A stretch of DNA of 19,289 nucleotides from JBHIET01 sp046760785 (GCA_046760785.1 JBHIET010000067.1:1-19289); one strand, 5' to 3'. Counted from the first letter of the stretch, positions 1-8,103 are shown. The notes: generated by a model not told the origin, from the letters alone. Program-made: numbers and translations.

Positions 1-86
1 TACGCTGCTCAGGCTGAGTAGTGACGTCTTTTGGACAGATTATGAAAGGCTCTCACCACATCTATACCATTTTTTACTCTGTTTTC

Positions 87-92
87 AGGAGG
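87..92 (+). promoter_or_regulatory. Shine-Dalgarno that decides the pheS start
   Basis: A perfect AGGAGG lies 7 nt before the ATG at 100 but only 1 nt before the ATG at 94. The ATG at 100 is therefore the likely start, although the frame is open from 94. The remaining upstream bases (1-86) show no convincing promoter. They hold a small inverted repeat, CTCAG-G-CTGAG, at 8-18. Confidence 0.75.
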
Positions 93-99
93 CATGCCG

Positions 100-1122
100 A
101 TGCTTGATCAATTGAGAGAGGTAGAAAAGGAGGCCCTTGCCGCGCTGGAGGCGGTGGAGGGCAGCGACGCACTGACCGACTGGAACCGGCGTTATCTAGG
201 TAAGAAAGGCTCGCTGACACTGCTATTGCGCTCCGTCGGAGAACTGCCAAAGGAGGAGCGCCCGGCCTTTGGGCAGGCTGCTAATAAGGTCAAGGCCAAG
301 TTAGAGGCAGCCTACCAGACGCGAGAACAGGCCCTACGCCAGACGGGGATGCAGCGAGAACTGGAACGGGGTGCGCTGGACGTCACTCTGCCGGGCCGCC
401 CCATCGGACCGGGGCACCTGCACATCACCACCCAGACACTGCGCCAGATTTATGCCATCTTCGCTGAGATGGGCTTCCAGGTCTATGAAGCTCCCGACGT
501 CGAGACCGACGAACTGAACTTCGGGCTGCTCAACATGCCGCCCCATCACCCGGCCCGTGACATGTGGGACACCTTCTGGATCAGCGACGATCTGCTGCTC
601 CGCACGCACACCTCGCCGGGGCAAATTCGGGCCATGCGCGACCGCTACCCCGAGCCCGTCCGCGTCATCCTGCCGGGCAAATGCTACCGCTACGAGCAGG
701 TCACCGCCCGCGCCGAGCACCAGTTCTACCAGGTGGAGGGGCTAGCGGTGGGACACTCCATCACGCTGACTGACCTGATCGGCACGCTGACCGAGTTTGC
801 GCGACGGTTCTACGGGCCGGATCGTCGTATTCGCATCCGAGGCTCCTACTTCCCCTTCACCGAACCCTCCATCGAGGCAGACATGGACTGCATTCTCTGC
901 GGCGGGGAGGGCTGCCGGGTGTGCAGATACAGTGGCTGGCTGGAGGTGTGTGGGGCAGGGATGGTGCACCCGGCCGTGCTGCAGAATGGCGGCTACGACC
1001 CTGAGGAGTGGAGCGGCTTCGCTTTTGGCTTTGGCGTCGAGCGGCCAGCGATGGTCAAGTACGGCATTGATGACATCCGCCTGTTCTACGGAAACGATCT
1101 GCGGTTCCTGAGGCAGTTCTGA
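100..1122 (+). CDS. pheS: Phenylalanyl-tRNA synthetase alpha subunit
   Basis: This is the catalytic subunit of the heterotetrameric class II enzyme that charges tRNA-Phe with phenylalanine in the cytoplasm. The protein has 340 residues, normal for bacterial PheS. It opens with a helical region that in this family forms the tRNA-contacting coiled coil. Family signatures follow in order: HPARDMWDTFWI, then RTHTSPGQIRAM, the motif-2 stretch around YRYEQVTARAEHQFYQVEG, YFPFTEPSIEADMDC, a Cys cluster (CILCGGEGCRVC), GMVHPAVL, and the motif-3 region GFAFGFGVERPAMVKYGIDD near the C-terminus. All expected blocks are intact. The start at 100 is chosen for its well-spaced AGGAGG. The partner pheT is not adjacent: a 2.8-kb membrane protein gene begins 6 nt after the pheS stop. 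Identification is secure. Confidence 0.97.
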   Translation: MLDQLREVEKEALAALEAVEGSDALTDWNRRYLGKKGSLTLLLRSVGELPKEERPAFGQAANKVKAKLEAAYQTREQALRQTGMQRELERGALDVTLPGRPIGPGHLHITTQTLRQIYAIFAEMGFQVYEAPDVETDELNFGLLNMPPHHPARDMWDTFWISDDLLLRTHTSPGQIRAMRDRYPEPVRVILPGKCYRYEQVTARAEHQFYQVEGLAVGHSITLTDLIGTLTEFARRFYGPDRRIRIRGSYFPFTEPSIEADMDCILCGGEGCRVCRYSGWLEVCGAGMVHPAVLQNGGYDPEEWSGFAFGFGVERPAMVKYGIDDIRLFYGNDLRFLRQF

Positions 1123-1128
1123 GGCGGG

Positions 1129-3906
1129 ATGAATAGCCCTATGCTCGTACGATGGTTCCCTTTGAAGCGAAGCGATGCTCTGTGTATAGTGGTCATCTTG
1201 GCGCTGGTCACAATCTTCTTGGCGCCAGCATTGCGCCCAGGCTATACATTGTTGCCCCTAGGCCTGGAAGCTGGAATTGCACCTTGGAACAAGCAGGTTT
1301 ATCAACAAGCACAGAACCTGCTGCTGAGCGATCCGTTTTACCAATACTATCCTTTCCGAAATGTGATTGCAGAGTCACTGCGACAGGGTAGATTCATTCT
1401 TTGGAACCCGTATGTCTTCAGTGGACACCCTATGCTGGGAGATGTTATGACGCAGACTTTCTACCCACCAAATCTCCTGGGGGCGCTGCTGTTTCCCTTG
1501 GCGCGTGCTTGGGTGTTCTTGATCTGGGGCCATATGGGAATGACCGGGTTACTGATGTATGGCTACCTGCGACATTTGAGCCTTAGACCAGCGAGCGCCC
1601 TATTCGGCGCCACTATTTGGATGTTCAACTCTGTAGCTGTTGTTTGGCTGGAGGCTCCGCAGTTTCTAAGCACGAGTGCCTGGCTGCCAGGTATATTCTG
1701 GTTGCTCAGTATTGGCAAGAAGCATCATAGGTGGAGCGCAATTGCCGGCGCTGGCGCGATGTTCGGTGTACTCATATTGGCTGGACAGATGCAGTATGCA
1801 ATTGGGGCAGCATGGCTCATCGGTGTGTGGGGAACCTTCCATGCTGCTGTACAATCGGCGAAGCAGCGTCGTATGGTGCTATTGCCGTTGATTACTGTGT
1901 TGGTGGTCGGCGCTCTTGGGGTAGGGATTGGAATGATTCAACTGGCTCCGGCAATCGAACTCATAAAGTTAAGCCACCGAGCGCCACTTCTAACACTGCT
2001 CCAAACCAGATGGTCCCTGCGTCATATCATCACGTTGTGGATGCCAGACTTTTACGGTAATTCGATACGTTCCCCCTGGTGGGGAGACGGTAACATAGCC
2101 GAAATGAGTGGGTACTTTGGACTGTGGCCTTTCGTTCTCAGTCTGTGCGCTCTCGCCTGGTGCAAGCGGCTCGACGGGCGTTTCTGGGGCGGCATGATAT
2201 TCATTGTACTCTTATCGTTGTGGGGAACTCCGATAGCATACTTGTTGAGCTGGGTGCCCGGGATACGATATGTGCGTCTGACACGGTTGTTGTACTTCAT
2301 ACCACTCACCGGCAGTATGGCGGCGGCCTTTGCCCTGGACGCGGCGCAAGACCATTTACCACAGCATCCTAGGCGGGTTTGGGCAACGCTGGCTATCGTG
2401 ACCTCGCTACTAGTTGTCGCATCTGGCGTCGTCATCTTTCCGCAATTTGAGCAGATAGTTGAACACAGCAAGTATTTATGGCCTCAGGTTGGAACCCTGA
2501 TCTCACTGCTGATCATCGGTCTCGTGGGATGGGGAGTGGTTCGCAAGCATCCGGCCTGGGGAACCTTGCTGATTGTCTTGGTTTCCTGTGCGGACTTGAT
2601 GGCATGGGGGATGCCATTCAATCCAGTCAATTCGTTGGATATTCTGTACCCTGAAAACCCGATCACAGACTGGTTACGGCAGGATCCGGGGCTGTATCGG
2701 GTATTGCCGTTACAGTCGGACCGGGTCGTATTCGGCCCTAGCGTGCTTTCGATATTCGGCTTTCAAGAACCTGGCGGATACTCATCCCAAATCGTCCGCC
2801 GCTACCGTGATCTGGCTAAGGCGATTCAGGGCCGGGTCGACGTGTGGTGGATGGCTCCCAACACTCAGATGCTAGTCCACAGTGAATTTGATCCGCTTTT
2901 CAGCATGCTCAATGTCAAGTACGTGCTGTCGTCCTATTCGCGCCCGGAACGCATCATCGTCGAGGTAGCTTCCGAAGGCTGTCTTACCGATGTACCGTTG
3001 CGCCAGGAAGGACTTGTCACACAGGAGTTCCAAGTCGCAAATCCTGGACTGAACCGAGTGGATCTAAAATTCAGACCAGTGGAAAACCCAGGCCAAGCGA
3101 CGTTGCGTTTCTGGTTGTGGCGCAACCACATTGACGGTGAATTGATCGCCAGCATACCCTTCCAGGCTGCAGAGATTTCGACGGAAGGAGAAAAGGTCTT
3201 CTTCTTCGCACCTGTTACCTATTCGGCAGGCGAGACATTCGTGTGGGGTGTAGAGCTAACCGAGGCGGAAGAAGAGCCAGGTCTGGCGCTCTGCCGTGCG
3301 GGTGACGGTCAAAATATCGCTTTTAGCGCTTATAGCACACAGCTCAGATTTGCCGACACAATTCAAGGTGTGTGGATCTACGAAAACCCAAACGTGCTCC
3401 CCAGGGCCTACGTCAGTCATCACGTGGAGGCTGTGACAGATGAGGATGCCCTGGCGCGGATTAGGAATAAGGAATTTGACCCATGGCATTCGGTTATGAT
3501 CTCAGTCCCTATGTCTCCAGAATTGCAGGCATTGGCCGAAACGCCGCGCTGGTCGTCTATTTCGCCGGCCAATGTGGTTGAATATAGCTCCCACAAAGTT
3601 GTTGTTGACGTTCAAACAGACTCGCCGGGAATCCTCGTATTGAGCGATAACTGGTACCCTGGTTGGTATGCCAAGATGGATGGACAAGATGCAGATATAC
3701 TGCGTGTTAACTACGCATTGCGCGGCGTCTACGTTGATGGCGGCACACACCGGGTAGAATTCCAGTTCCGCCCGCCCAGTTTACACTTGGGCGCAGCTTT
3801 TACTCTCGGAGCGCTTTTGGTAGTGGTATTCATCGCGTGGCTAGATTGGCGACACTATGGTAAATGTCAGGAGCGAGGAAAATGCGAGTACCTATCTCAT
3901 GGTTGA
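1129..3906 (+). CDS. YfhO-family (GT-C-like) multi-pass membrane protein
   Basis: A 925-residue integral membrane protein. A hydrophobic segment follows the first ~15 residues. The first external loop carries SDPFYQYYPFRNVIAESL and GRFILWNPYVFSGHPMLGD, the layout of YfhO and other GT-C polytopic glycosyltransferases, where an acidic residue in this loop is often catalytic. About a dozen hydrophobic segments fill the first ~500 residues. The second half is mostly soluble and ends with the YfhO-type block around LSDNWYPGWYAKMDGQ and NYALRGVYVDGGTHRVEF, then one last membrane helix. YfhO proteins are implicated in glycosylating envelope polymers; the substrate here is unknown. It sits between pheS and pheT. 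The final residues (CQERGKCEYLSHG) are encoded by the pheT ribosome binding site and first codons, so the original stop may be lost. Base composition looks less GC-rich than in the neighbours, suggesting acquisition. The family call is firm; the activity is not. Confidence 0.85.
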   Translation: MNSPMLVRWFPLKRSDALCIVVILALVTIFLAPALRPGYTLLPLGLEAGIAPWNKQVYQQAQNLLLSDPFYQYYPFRNVIAESLRQGRFILWNPYVFSGHPMLGDVMTQTFYPPNLLGALLFPLARAWVFLIWGHMGMTGLLMYGYLRHLSLRPASALFGATIWMFNSVAVVWLEAPQFLSTSAWLPGIFWLLSIGKKHHRWSAIAGAGAMFGVLILAGQMQYAIGAAWLIGVWGTFHAAVQSAKQRRMVLLPLITVLVVGALGVGIGMIQLAPAIELIKLSHRAPLLTLLQTRWSLRHIITLWMPDFYGNSIRSPWWGDGNIAEMSGYFGLWPFVLSLCALAWCKRLDGRFWGGMIFIVLLSLWGTPIAYLLSWVPGIRYVRLTRLLYFIPLTGSMAAAFALDAAQDHLPQHPRRVWATLAIVTSLLVVASGVVIFPQFEQIVEHSKYLWPQVGTLISLLIIGLVGWGVVRKHPAWGTLLIVLVSCADLMAWGMPFNPVNSLDILYPENPITDWLRQDPGLYRVLPLQSDRVVFGPSVLSIFGFQEPGGYSSQIVRRYRDLAKAIQGRVDVWWMAPNTQMLVHSEFDPLFSMLNVKYVLSSYSRPERIIVEVASEGCLTDVPLRQEGLVTQEFQVANPGLNRVDLKFRPVENPGQATLRFWLWRNHIDGELIASIPFQAAEISTEGEKVFFFAPVTYSAGETFVWGVELTEAEEEPGLALCRAGDGQNIAFSAYSTQLRFADTIQGVWIYENPNVLPRAYVSHHVEAVTDEDALARIRNKEFDPWHSVMISVPMSPELQALAETPRWSSISPANVVEYSSHKVVVDVQTDSPGILVLSDNWYPGWYAKMDGQDADILRVNYALRGVYVDGGTHRVEFQFRPPSLHLGAAFTLGALLVVVFIAWLDWRHYGKCQERGKCEYLSHG
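3869..3873 (+). promoter_or_regulatory. Shine-Dalgarno of pheT inside the upstream gene
   Basis: AGGAG lies 8 nt before the ATG at 3882, whose product begins MRVPISWLKDYV, the usual PheT start. This favours 3882 over the in-frame ATG at 3864. The site is within the last codons of the YfhO-like gene, so translation of the two is probably coupled. Confidence 0.7.
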
Positions 3907-6488
3907 AAGATTACGTGGATATTACAACTCCCATCCCTGAACTGGCCGAGCGGTTGACGCTGGCCGGGCTGGAGGTGGAGAGCATCGAATACATCGGTCT
4001 GCCGGGGGCCGAACTACCCTGGGAGCGAGGAAAAATCGTCGTGGGCGAACTCCGCGCCGTGCGCCCCCACCCCAACGCCGACCGCTTGGTTCTGGCCGAG
4101 GTAGAATACGGTGGCGCGGAGCCGGAAATCGTCGTCACCGGAGCCCCCAGCCTGCTGGAGATGCGGGGTCAGAGCGACCTACACCTCAAGGTGGCCTTCG
4201 CGATGGAGGGCGCCCACCTCTACGATGGCCACGCCGAGGATCGGCGCATCAGGAAGCTGAAGAAAGTTAAGATCCGCGGCGTTTCCTCCCGGGCCATGGT
4301 CTGTTCTGAAAAGGAGTTGGGCCTCTCCGACGAGCACGTGGACATCATCTACCTGCCCGACGACGCGCCCGTGGGTACACCGCTGGTCGAATACCTGGGC
4401 GACGCGGTGCTGGAGTTCGACGTCAAGGGGCCATTCGGCCATCTACAATCGGTCCTCGGCATCGCCCGCGAGGTGGCGGCGCTGCTCGGCGTGCCGCTCC
4501 GGCGAGACGTGCTTGAGGTGCTGGAGCGCAACCCGGCAAACCTGACCCCCAGGCCGGATTTTCTAGCCCTGGAGATCGCCGACCCTGACCTGTGCCTGCG
4601 CTACTCAGCGGCCCTCATCCAGGGCGTGAAGGTGAAGCCCTCACCCTTCTGGATGCAGATGCGACTGCGTCGCGCCGGGATGCGCCCCATCAACAACATT
4701 GTGGACATCACCAACTACGTGATGTTGGAGTTGGGACAACCGTTGCACGCCTTTGACTACCACGTCCTACGCTCCAGGCCGAGTGACGACCGCCCGGCGA
4801 TCATCGTACGCCGTGCCCATCCCGGCGAGCAGATGATGACCCTCGATGGGGAGTTGCGCACCTTCGATAAGGAGATGTTGCTCATCACCGATGGAGGCGG
4901 CCCCGTGGCCGTGGCTGGTGTGATGGGCGGGTTGGAAAGTGAGATCACTGAGGTGACGACCGACATCCTTCTGGAATCGGCGAACTTCCACTTCCTCAAC
5001 GTCCGCCGCACCTCCCGCTCGCTGGGGCTGGTAAGCGAATCAAGCCAACGGTTTGGGCGGCGGGTGGACCCAGAGCTGACGATTAAGGTAGCAGCACGGG
5101 CAGCTCATCTGATGGCAGAACTGGGCGGCGGCACCGTCGTCCCTGTCATAGGCGACCTGTACCCCGGCCACCAGCCGCAGCGGGTGATCGAGTTCGATCC
5201 GGCCTACACTGCCCGCATTCTGGGCGTCGAAATCCCAACGGACGAGATCGTTCGCATCCTCACCTCTCTCGAGTTTCAGGTCCGACCACCAACCGAGCCA
5301 ATCGCCCGGTCACCAAGCTACCAAGTTACTGTCCCTTCCCATCGCCTCGACGTCACGCAACCTATAGACCTGGTCGAAGAAGTGGGCCGCATCTGGGGGT
5401 ATGATCGCTTCCCGACGACGCTCATACGCGACGAACTGCCCCCCCAGCGGGCCAACCTGCGGCTGGAAGGGGCTGAGCGTGTGCGTGACCTTTTGATTGG
5501 CTGTGGACTGGACGAAGTCATCACCTACTCGCTGGTGAATATCAAGGATGAGGGGAAACTGCGGCCCCAGGGGCCCCCTCCCGATCCGGCCAATTACCTG
5601 CGCGTGCTCAACCCCCTCTCTGCGGAGCGGGCTACTCTGCGGCAAACGCTGCTCCCCTCCCTGCTGCACACCACCCGCGAGAACCTACGCTTCCTCGACC
5701 GCGTGGCCATCTTCGAGATCGGTGCGGTTTACCTGCCCGTGGAGGGGCAAACGCTACCCGACGAGCCACGTCGCCTAAGCATCGTGATGACCGGCCCACG
5801 AGAGGCCCGCTCGTGGATGGCAGGACAGGATCGCGCGCCGATGGACTTCTACGATCTCAAGGGAGTGGTGGAAGCGATGCTAGCAGGGCTGGGGCTGGAA
5901 GGGAGGTTCGAGCCGGGAGAGGCTTCGGCGAGCGCTTCGGCTGAGGACGTTCGGCTGAGCTCAGACCTCGGCGAGCTCAGTCGAGCCGTCGAAGCCTCAC
6001 TCGAGCCGCACTTCACCTTCCATCCGGGCCGATGTGCCCAGGTGAGCGTTGGGGATGGCGTGGTGGGTGAGATGGGAGAATTGCATCCTCTGGTACGGGA
6101 AGCATTTGACCTGCCGACACAGCCTGTCTGTGCGCTGGAGTTTAACCTGGACAGACTACTGGCGGCCTGGGGCGCGCTACGCGCAATGGCGCCCCTCTCC
6201 GCTCACCCACCAGTCTACGAGGACCTGGCGGTGGTAGTGGACGAGAACGTACCGGCGGTGCGCGTACACGAACTCATCGCCCAGACCGGTACACCGCTCG
6301 TGCGCGCTGTCGTGCTGTTCGACGTTTATCGAGGAGAGCAGGTAGGAGCTGGCAAGAAGAGCCTGGCCTACCGTCTTACCTACCAGGCGGACGACCGTAC
6401 GCTGACCGACCGGGAGGTCGCCAAACTGCGGGCCGAGATTGTCCGCCGATTGGAGCGAGAGCTAGGCGCGACGCTGCGCGGCACGTAG
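3882..6488 (+). CDS. pheT: Phenylalanyl-tRNA synthetase beta subunit
   Basis: This is the tRNA-binding and editing subunit of the PheRS alpha2-beta2 complex. It has 868 residues, slightly long for the family. Domain order as read: N-terminal start MRVPISWLKDYVDI; EMAP-like tRNA-binding domain (about 40-160, with VRPHPNADRLVLAEV); B3/B4 editing region (about 220-400, with RPINNIVDITNYVMLELGQP and SQRFGRRVDPELT); B5 domain (about 430-510, with VTVPSHRLDVTQPIDLVEEV and GRIWGYDRFP); a catalytic-like core; and the C-terminal FDX-ACB anticodon-binding domain (about 775-868, with YRLTYQADDRTLTDREV). Between FEPGE and HFTFHPGRCAQ an extra peptide of about 28 residues (about 681-708) is encoded by a palindromic repeat, at a place where relatives have a short link. 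The gene overlaps the preceding membrane gene by 25 nt. Its TAG stop lies in the terminal inverted repeat of the downstream element. Confidence 0.96.
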   Translation: MRVPISWLKDYVDITTPIPELAERLTLAGLEVESIEYIGLPGAELPWERGKIVVGELRAVRPHPNADRLVLAEVEYGGAEPEIVVTGAPSLLEMRGQSDLHLKVAFAMEGAHLYDGHAEDRRIRKLKKVKIRGVSSRAMVCSEKELGLSDEHVDIIYLPDDAPVGTPLVEYLGDAVLEFDVKGPFGHLQSVLGIAREVAALLGVPLRRDVLEVLERNPANLTPRPDFLALEIADPDLCLRYSAALIQGVKVKPSPFWMQMRLRRAGMRPINNIVDITNYVMLELGQPLHAFDYHVLRSRPSDDRPAIIVRRAHPGEQMMTLDGELRTFDKEMLLITDGGGPVAVAGVMGGLESEITEVTTDILLESANFHFLNVRRTSRSLGLVSESSQRFGRRVDPELTIKVAARAAHLMAELGGGTVVPVIGDLYPGHQPQRVIEFDPAYTARILGVEIPTDEIVRILTSLEFQVRPPTEPIARSPSYQVTVPSHRLDVTQPIDLVEEVGRIWGYDRFPTTLIRDELPPQRANLRLEGAERVRDLLIGCGLDEVITYSLVNIKDEGKLRPQGPPPDPANYLRVLNPLSAERATLRQTLLPSLLHTTRENLRFLDRVAIFEIGAVYLPVEGQTLPDEPRRLSIVMTGPREARSWMAGQDRAPMDFYDLKGVVEAMLAGLGLEGRFEPGEASASASAEDVRLSSDLGELSRAVEASLEPHFTFHPGRCAQVSVGDGVVGEMGELHPLVREAFDLPTQPVCALEFNLDRLLAAWGALRAMAPLSAHPPVYEDLAVVVDENVPAVRVHELIAQTGTPLVRAVVLFDVYRGEQVGAGKKSLAYRLTYQADDRTLTDREVAKLRAEIVRRLERELGATLRGT
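5919..6007 (+). repeat. In-frame palindromic repeat element, pheT copy
   Basis: The ends form a perfect 9-bp inverted repeat (GAGGCTTCG at 5919-5927, CGAAGCCTC at 5990-5998). A self-complementary CTGAGCTCAG lies at 5955-5964. Bases 5923-5964 match infB 10580-10621 at 41 of 42 positions, and 5987-6007 match 10635-10655 at 20 of 21. The element adds a Ser/Ala/Glu-rich peptide containing SASASAEDVRLSS to PheT without changing the frame. The exact insertion boundaries are estimates. Confidence 0.85.
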
Positions 6489-6541
6489 GGGCAGGCTCTG
6501 CGCCTGCCCTCGGCGGGCAAACCGCGAGGGTTTGCCCCTAC
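6485..6541. repeat. Double-hairpin intergenic repeat between convergent genes
   Basis: The element is bounded by a 9-bp inverted repeat, GTAGGGGCA (6485-6493) and TGCCCCTAC (6533-6541). Inside are two hairpins: GGGCAGGC/GCCTGCCC (6489-6496 with 6502-6509) and GGGCAAACC/GGTTTGCCC (6515-6523 with 6529-6537). The TAG stop of pheT (6486-6488) and the TAG stop of the minus-strand TPR gene (6538-6540) both fall in the terminal repeats. It could end transcription from both sides, but there is no U-tract, so termination is only a possibility. Confidence 0.8.
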
Positions 6542-7086
6542 CTACCCCTTAGAAGCCTGGTGCGCAGACCGAGTAGAGTGCGCAGTGTCTTCTGGCTGGT
6601 CGTTGGTCTCTGCAGCGTGCGCAGACCAGCCTCATACGTTGCCAGGCCGCCGCTGCGGTCGCCTGCCTTCCACATTTGCACCCCCAGCGCCAGTAGCGTC
6701 TCCCCCTGGTGCTGAGCTTCGCCTAACTCGGCGAAGATGTCGGCTGCCTGGCGCAGGCATCCCTGCGCCTCATCGCGCTCACCTTTGCTGGCGTACAGCC
6801 CGCCCAAATTACCCAGCGCCTGCGCCTCACGGCTGCGATCACCCAGGCGCGCAAAAGCCGCCCTGGCCTCGTCCAGGGCCGCAATCGCCTCATCCCATTT
6901 TCCGTGCAGCCGATAGATCACACCCAGATTGTTCACCATCTCAGCCGCCTCGATCTCGTTCCCTTCGGCGGCGAACATCCCTTGGACCTGTTTAAACCTG
7001 GCAGCCGCCTCCTCGTACAGTCCCTCCTGGAACAATCGCAGCCCTTCCTCTTTGAGTTCCTGTGCAGAAGCTGTACTCTCCACCAT
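6538..7086 (-). CDS. Small tetratricopeptide-repeat protein
   Basis: A 182-residue soluble protein made almost entirely of TPR helical hairpins, a protein-protein interaction scaffold. About four units can be seen, near residues 8-41 (EEGLRLFQEGLYEEAAARF), 48-81 (NNLGVIYRLHGKWDEAIAAL), 88-121 (GNLGGLYASKGERDEAQGCL) and 128-161 (LLALGVQMWKAGDRSGGLAT). A basic tail rich in Arg and Leu follows. There is no signal peptide or catalytic domain. The start at 7086 (MVESTASAQ) is preferred over the in-frame ATG at 7116 because a G-rich ribosome binding site precedes it and the TPR homology begins just after. It lies 37 nt downstream of the double-HTH regulator on the same strand, so the two are probably co-transcribed and may act together. 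The specific function is unknown. Confidence 0.85.
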   Translation of the reverse strand: MVESTASAQELKEEGLRLFQEGLYEEAAARFKQVQGMFAAEGNEIEAAEMVNNLGVIYRLHGKWDEAIAALDEARAAFARLGDRSREAQALGNLGGLYASKGERDEAQGCLRQAADIFAELGEAQHQGETLLALGVQMWKAGDRSGGLATYEAGLRTLQRPTTSQKTLRTLLGLRTRLLRGR

Positions 7087-7123
7087 TGTACCCCCGATCC
7101 GTAATCCGCTGCACAACCTGCAA

Positions 7124-7795
7124 TCAATACGTAATGTCCAACAACCCTTCGGCGATAGCGCGCAATCTTCCAGCCGGCATCTGGGCCAGTTTCATCGCCA
7201 CTTCCAGGTATCTGATGTTTATAGGCTGAGTTGCAAACTCCCGCACCTCTCCGGGGAGTTCGCAGAAACGTCGCCAGACTTCCTCCCGCTGGTGCCATTC
7301 TCCAACTGGCCCTTCCTGAGTATCAAGGAAGTATTCCAGAGGCAGATTCAGATGTTGCGCCAATAACTCCAATTCCGCCAATGGAATAGGCCGCTTCCCG
7401 TATTCGTAGGCAGAGAGACGGCCAGTTGAGCAGCCTACCACCTCTGCCAATTCCCTCTGGGAAATGCCGGCCTCCAGCCGAGCCTGGCGCAAGAGTGCCC
7501 CCACAATACGGTGACGCAGAGCCAGCACCTCCTGCAGCGGCAATGGCTCCTCTTCTGTCGCAAGCTCAGGGTCGCGCTCCCAGAAATGCGTTACCGGAGT
7601 GTCGAGCACATAGGCCAGCACTTCCAACTCCGGCAAAGAGATAGGCTTGCGTCCCTCTTCGTATGCCGTGATCGTACTGGTGGAAACCCCCAATGCCGCC
7701 GCGCACTCACGCTTGGTCTTCTCGACCCGCTCTCGTGCGTCGCGCAGCAGCAGGCCGATAATGCGATTCCGTAAAACCAGTTCTTCCTCAGGCAC
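7124..7795 (-). CDS. Transcriptional regulator with two XRE-type HTH domains
   Basis: A 223-residue predicted DNA-binding protein. Two similar Cro/CI-type helix-turn-helix domains are visible: residues about 8-72 (with GVSTSTITAYEEGRKPISLP) and 93-157 (with GCSTGRLSAYEYGKRPIPLA). The repetition of RNRIIGLLLRDAR and RHRIVGALLRQAR points to internal duplication. The C-terminal ~60 residues are helical and unassigned. The start is a GTG at 7795: AGGAGG at 7801-7806 lies 5 nt before it, and the promoter at 7887-7914 initiates near 7880. That rules out the much longer open frame beginning at 8041. TTG at 7798 is a possible alternative start. The gene is divergent from nusA and upstream of a TPR gene. 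Control of itself or of the nusA operon is plausible but unproven. Confidence 0.88.
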   Translation of the reverse strand: MPEEELVLRNRIIGLLLRDARERVEKTKRECAAALGVSTSTITAYEEGRKPISLPELEVLAYVLDTPVTHFWERDPELATEEEPLPLQEVLALRHRIVGALLRQARLEAGISQRELAEVVGCSTGRLSAYEYGKRPIPLAELELLAQHLNLPLEYFLDTQEGPVGEWHQREEVWRRFCELPGEVREFATQPINIRYLEVAMKLAQMPAGRLRAIAEGLLDITY

Positions 7796-7819
7796 CAACC
7801 CCTCCTGGCTATTCCATCT

Positions 7820-7881
7820 TGTTACGTCTATTTGGAGAATCCGTGCCCCCGAGTAATCGTGAGACCCGCGCAGTGTTACGT
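7820..7881. promoter_or_regulatory. Repeated TGTTACGT sites around the regulator transcription start
   Basis: TGTTACGT occurs at 7820-7827 and 7874-7881, both followed shortly by CTATT. The second covers the predicted transcription start of the XRE gene. They may be operator half-sites for autoregulation, but two short matches could also arise by chance. Confidence 0.25.
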
Positions 7882-7886
7882 TGTCT

Positions 7887-7914
7887 ATTATAGCACAACC
7901 TGCATGAGGGGCAA
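7887..7914 (-). promoter_or_regulatory. Sigma70-type promoter for the XRE-TPR operon
   Basis: On the minus strand, TTGCCC (7914-7909) and a perfect TATAAT (7892-7887) are separated by 16 bp. Transcription would begin near 7880, about 85 nt before the GTG start of the regulator gene. Confidence 0.7.
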
Positions 7915-8041
7915 AACACAGGGAGACAGCCCTCAGGTTCTGATGGCGCAGCGTAGGCAAAGCTACGGGAGCGAAAACAACATTGGCAACCTGCGGGAGG
8001 GTCTGTTTGCTCCAGGAATAAAATGCTCCCCTCGGCTTCAC

Positions 8042-8070
8042 TTGCGTATTCTAGATGTCCATGTTATAAT
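8042..8070 (+). promoter_or_regulatory. Sigma70-type promoter of the nusA operon
   Basis: TTGCGT (8042-8047) and a perfect TATAAT (8065-8070) are separated by 17 bp. Transcription would start near 8077, giving a leader of about 150 nt before the nusA ATG. The 128 bp between this -35 box and that of the divergent regulator gene (7915-8041) hold no gene I can support. Confidence 0.7.
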
Positions 8071-8103
8071 TTTATCAAGATACGCGGGTGTGGTGGGAGA
8101 GGA

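Noticed and set aside
3870..4034. GGAGCGAGGAAAA shared by the pheT ribosome binding site (3870) and a site in pheT (4022)
   Set aside because: A single short shared word without palindromic structure or other copies is probably coincidental.
7796..8041. N-terminal extension of the XRE regulator to an ATG at 8041
   Set aside because: The predicted promoter (7887-7914) lies within the extension, and the added residues show no family pattern. The GTG at 7795 has a well-placed AGGAGG.
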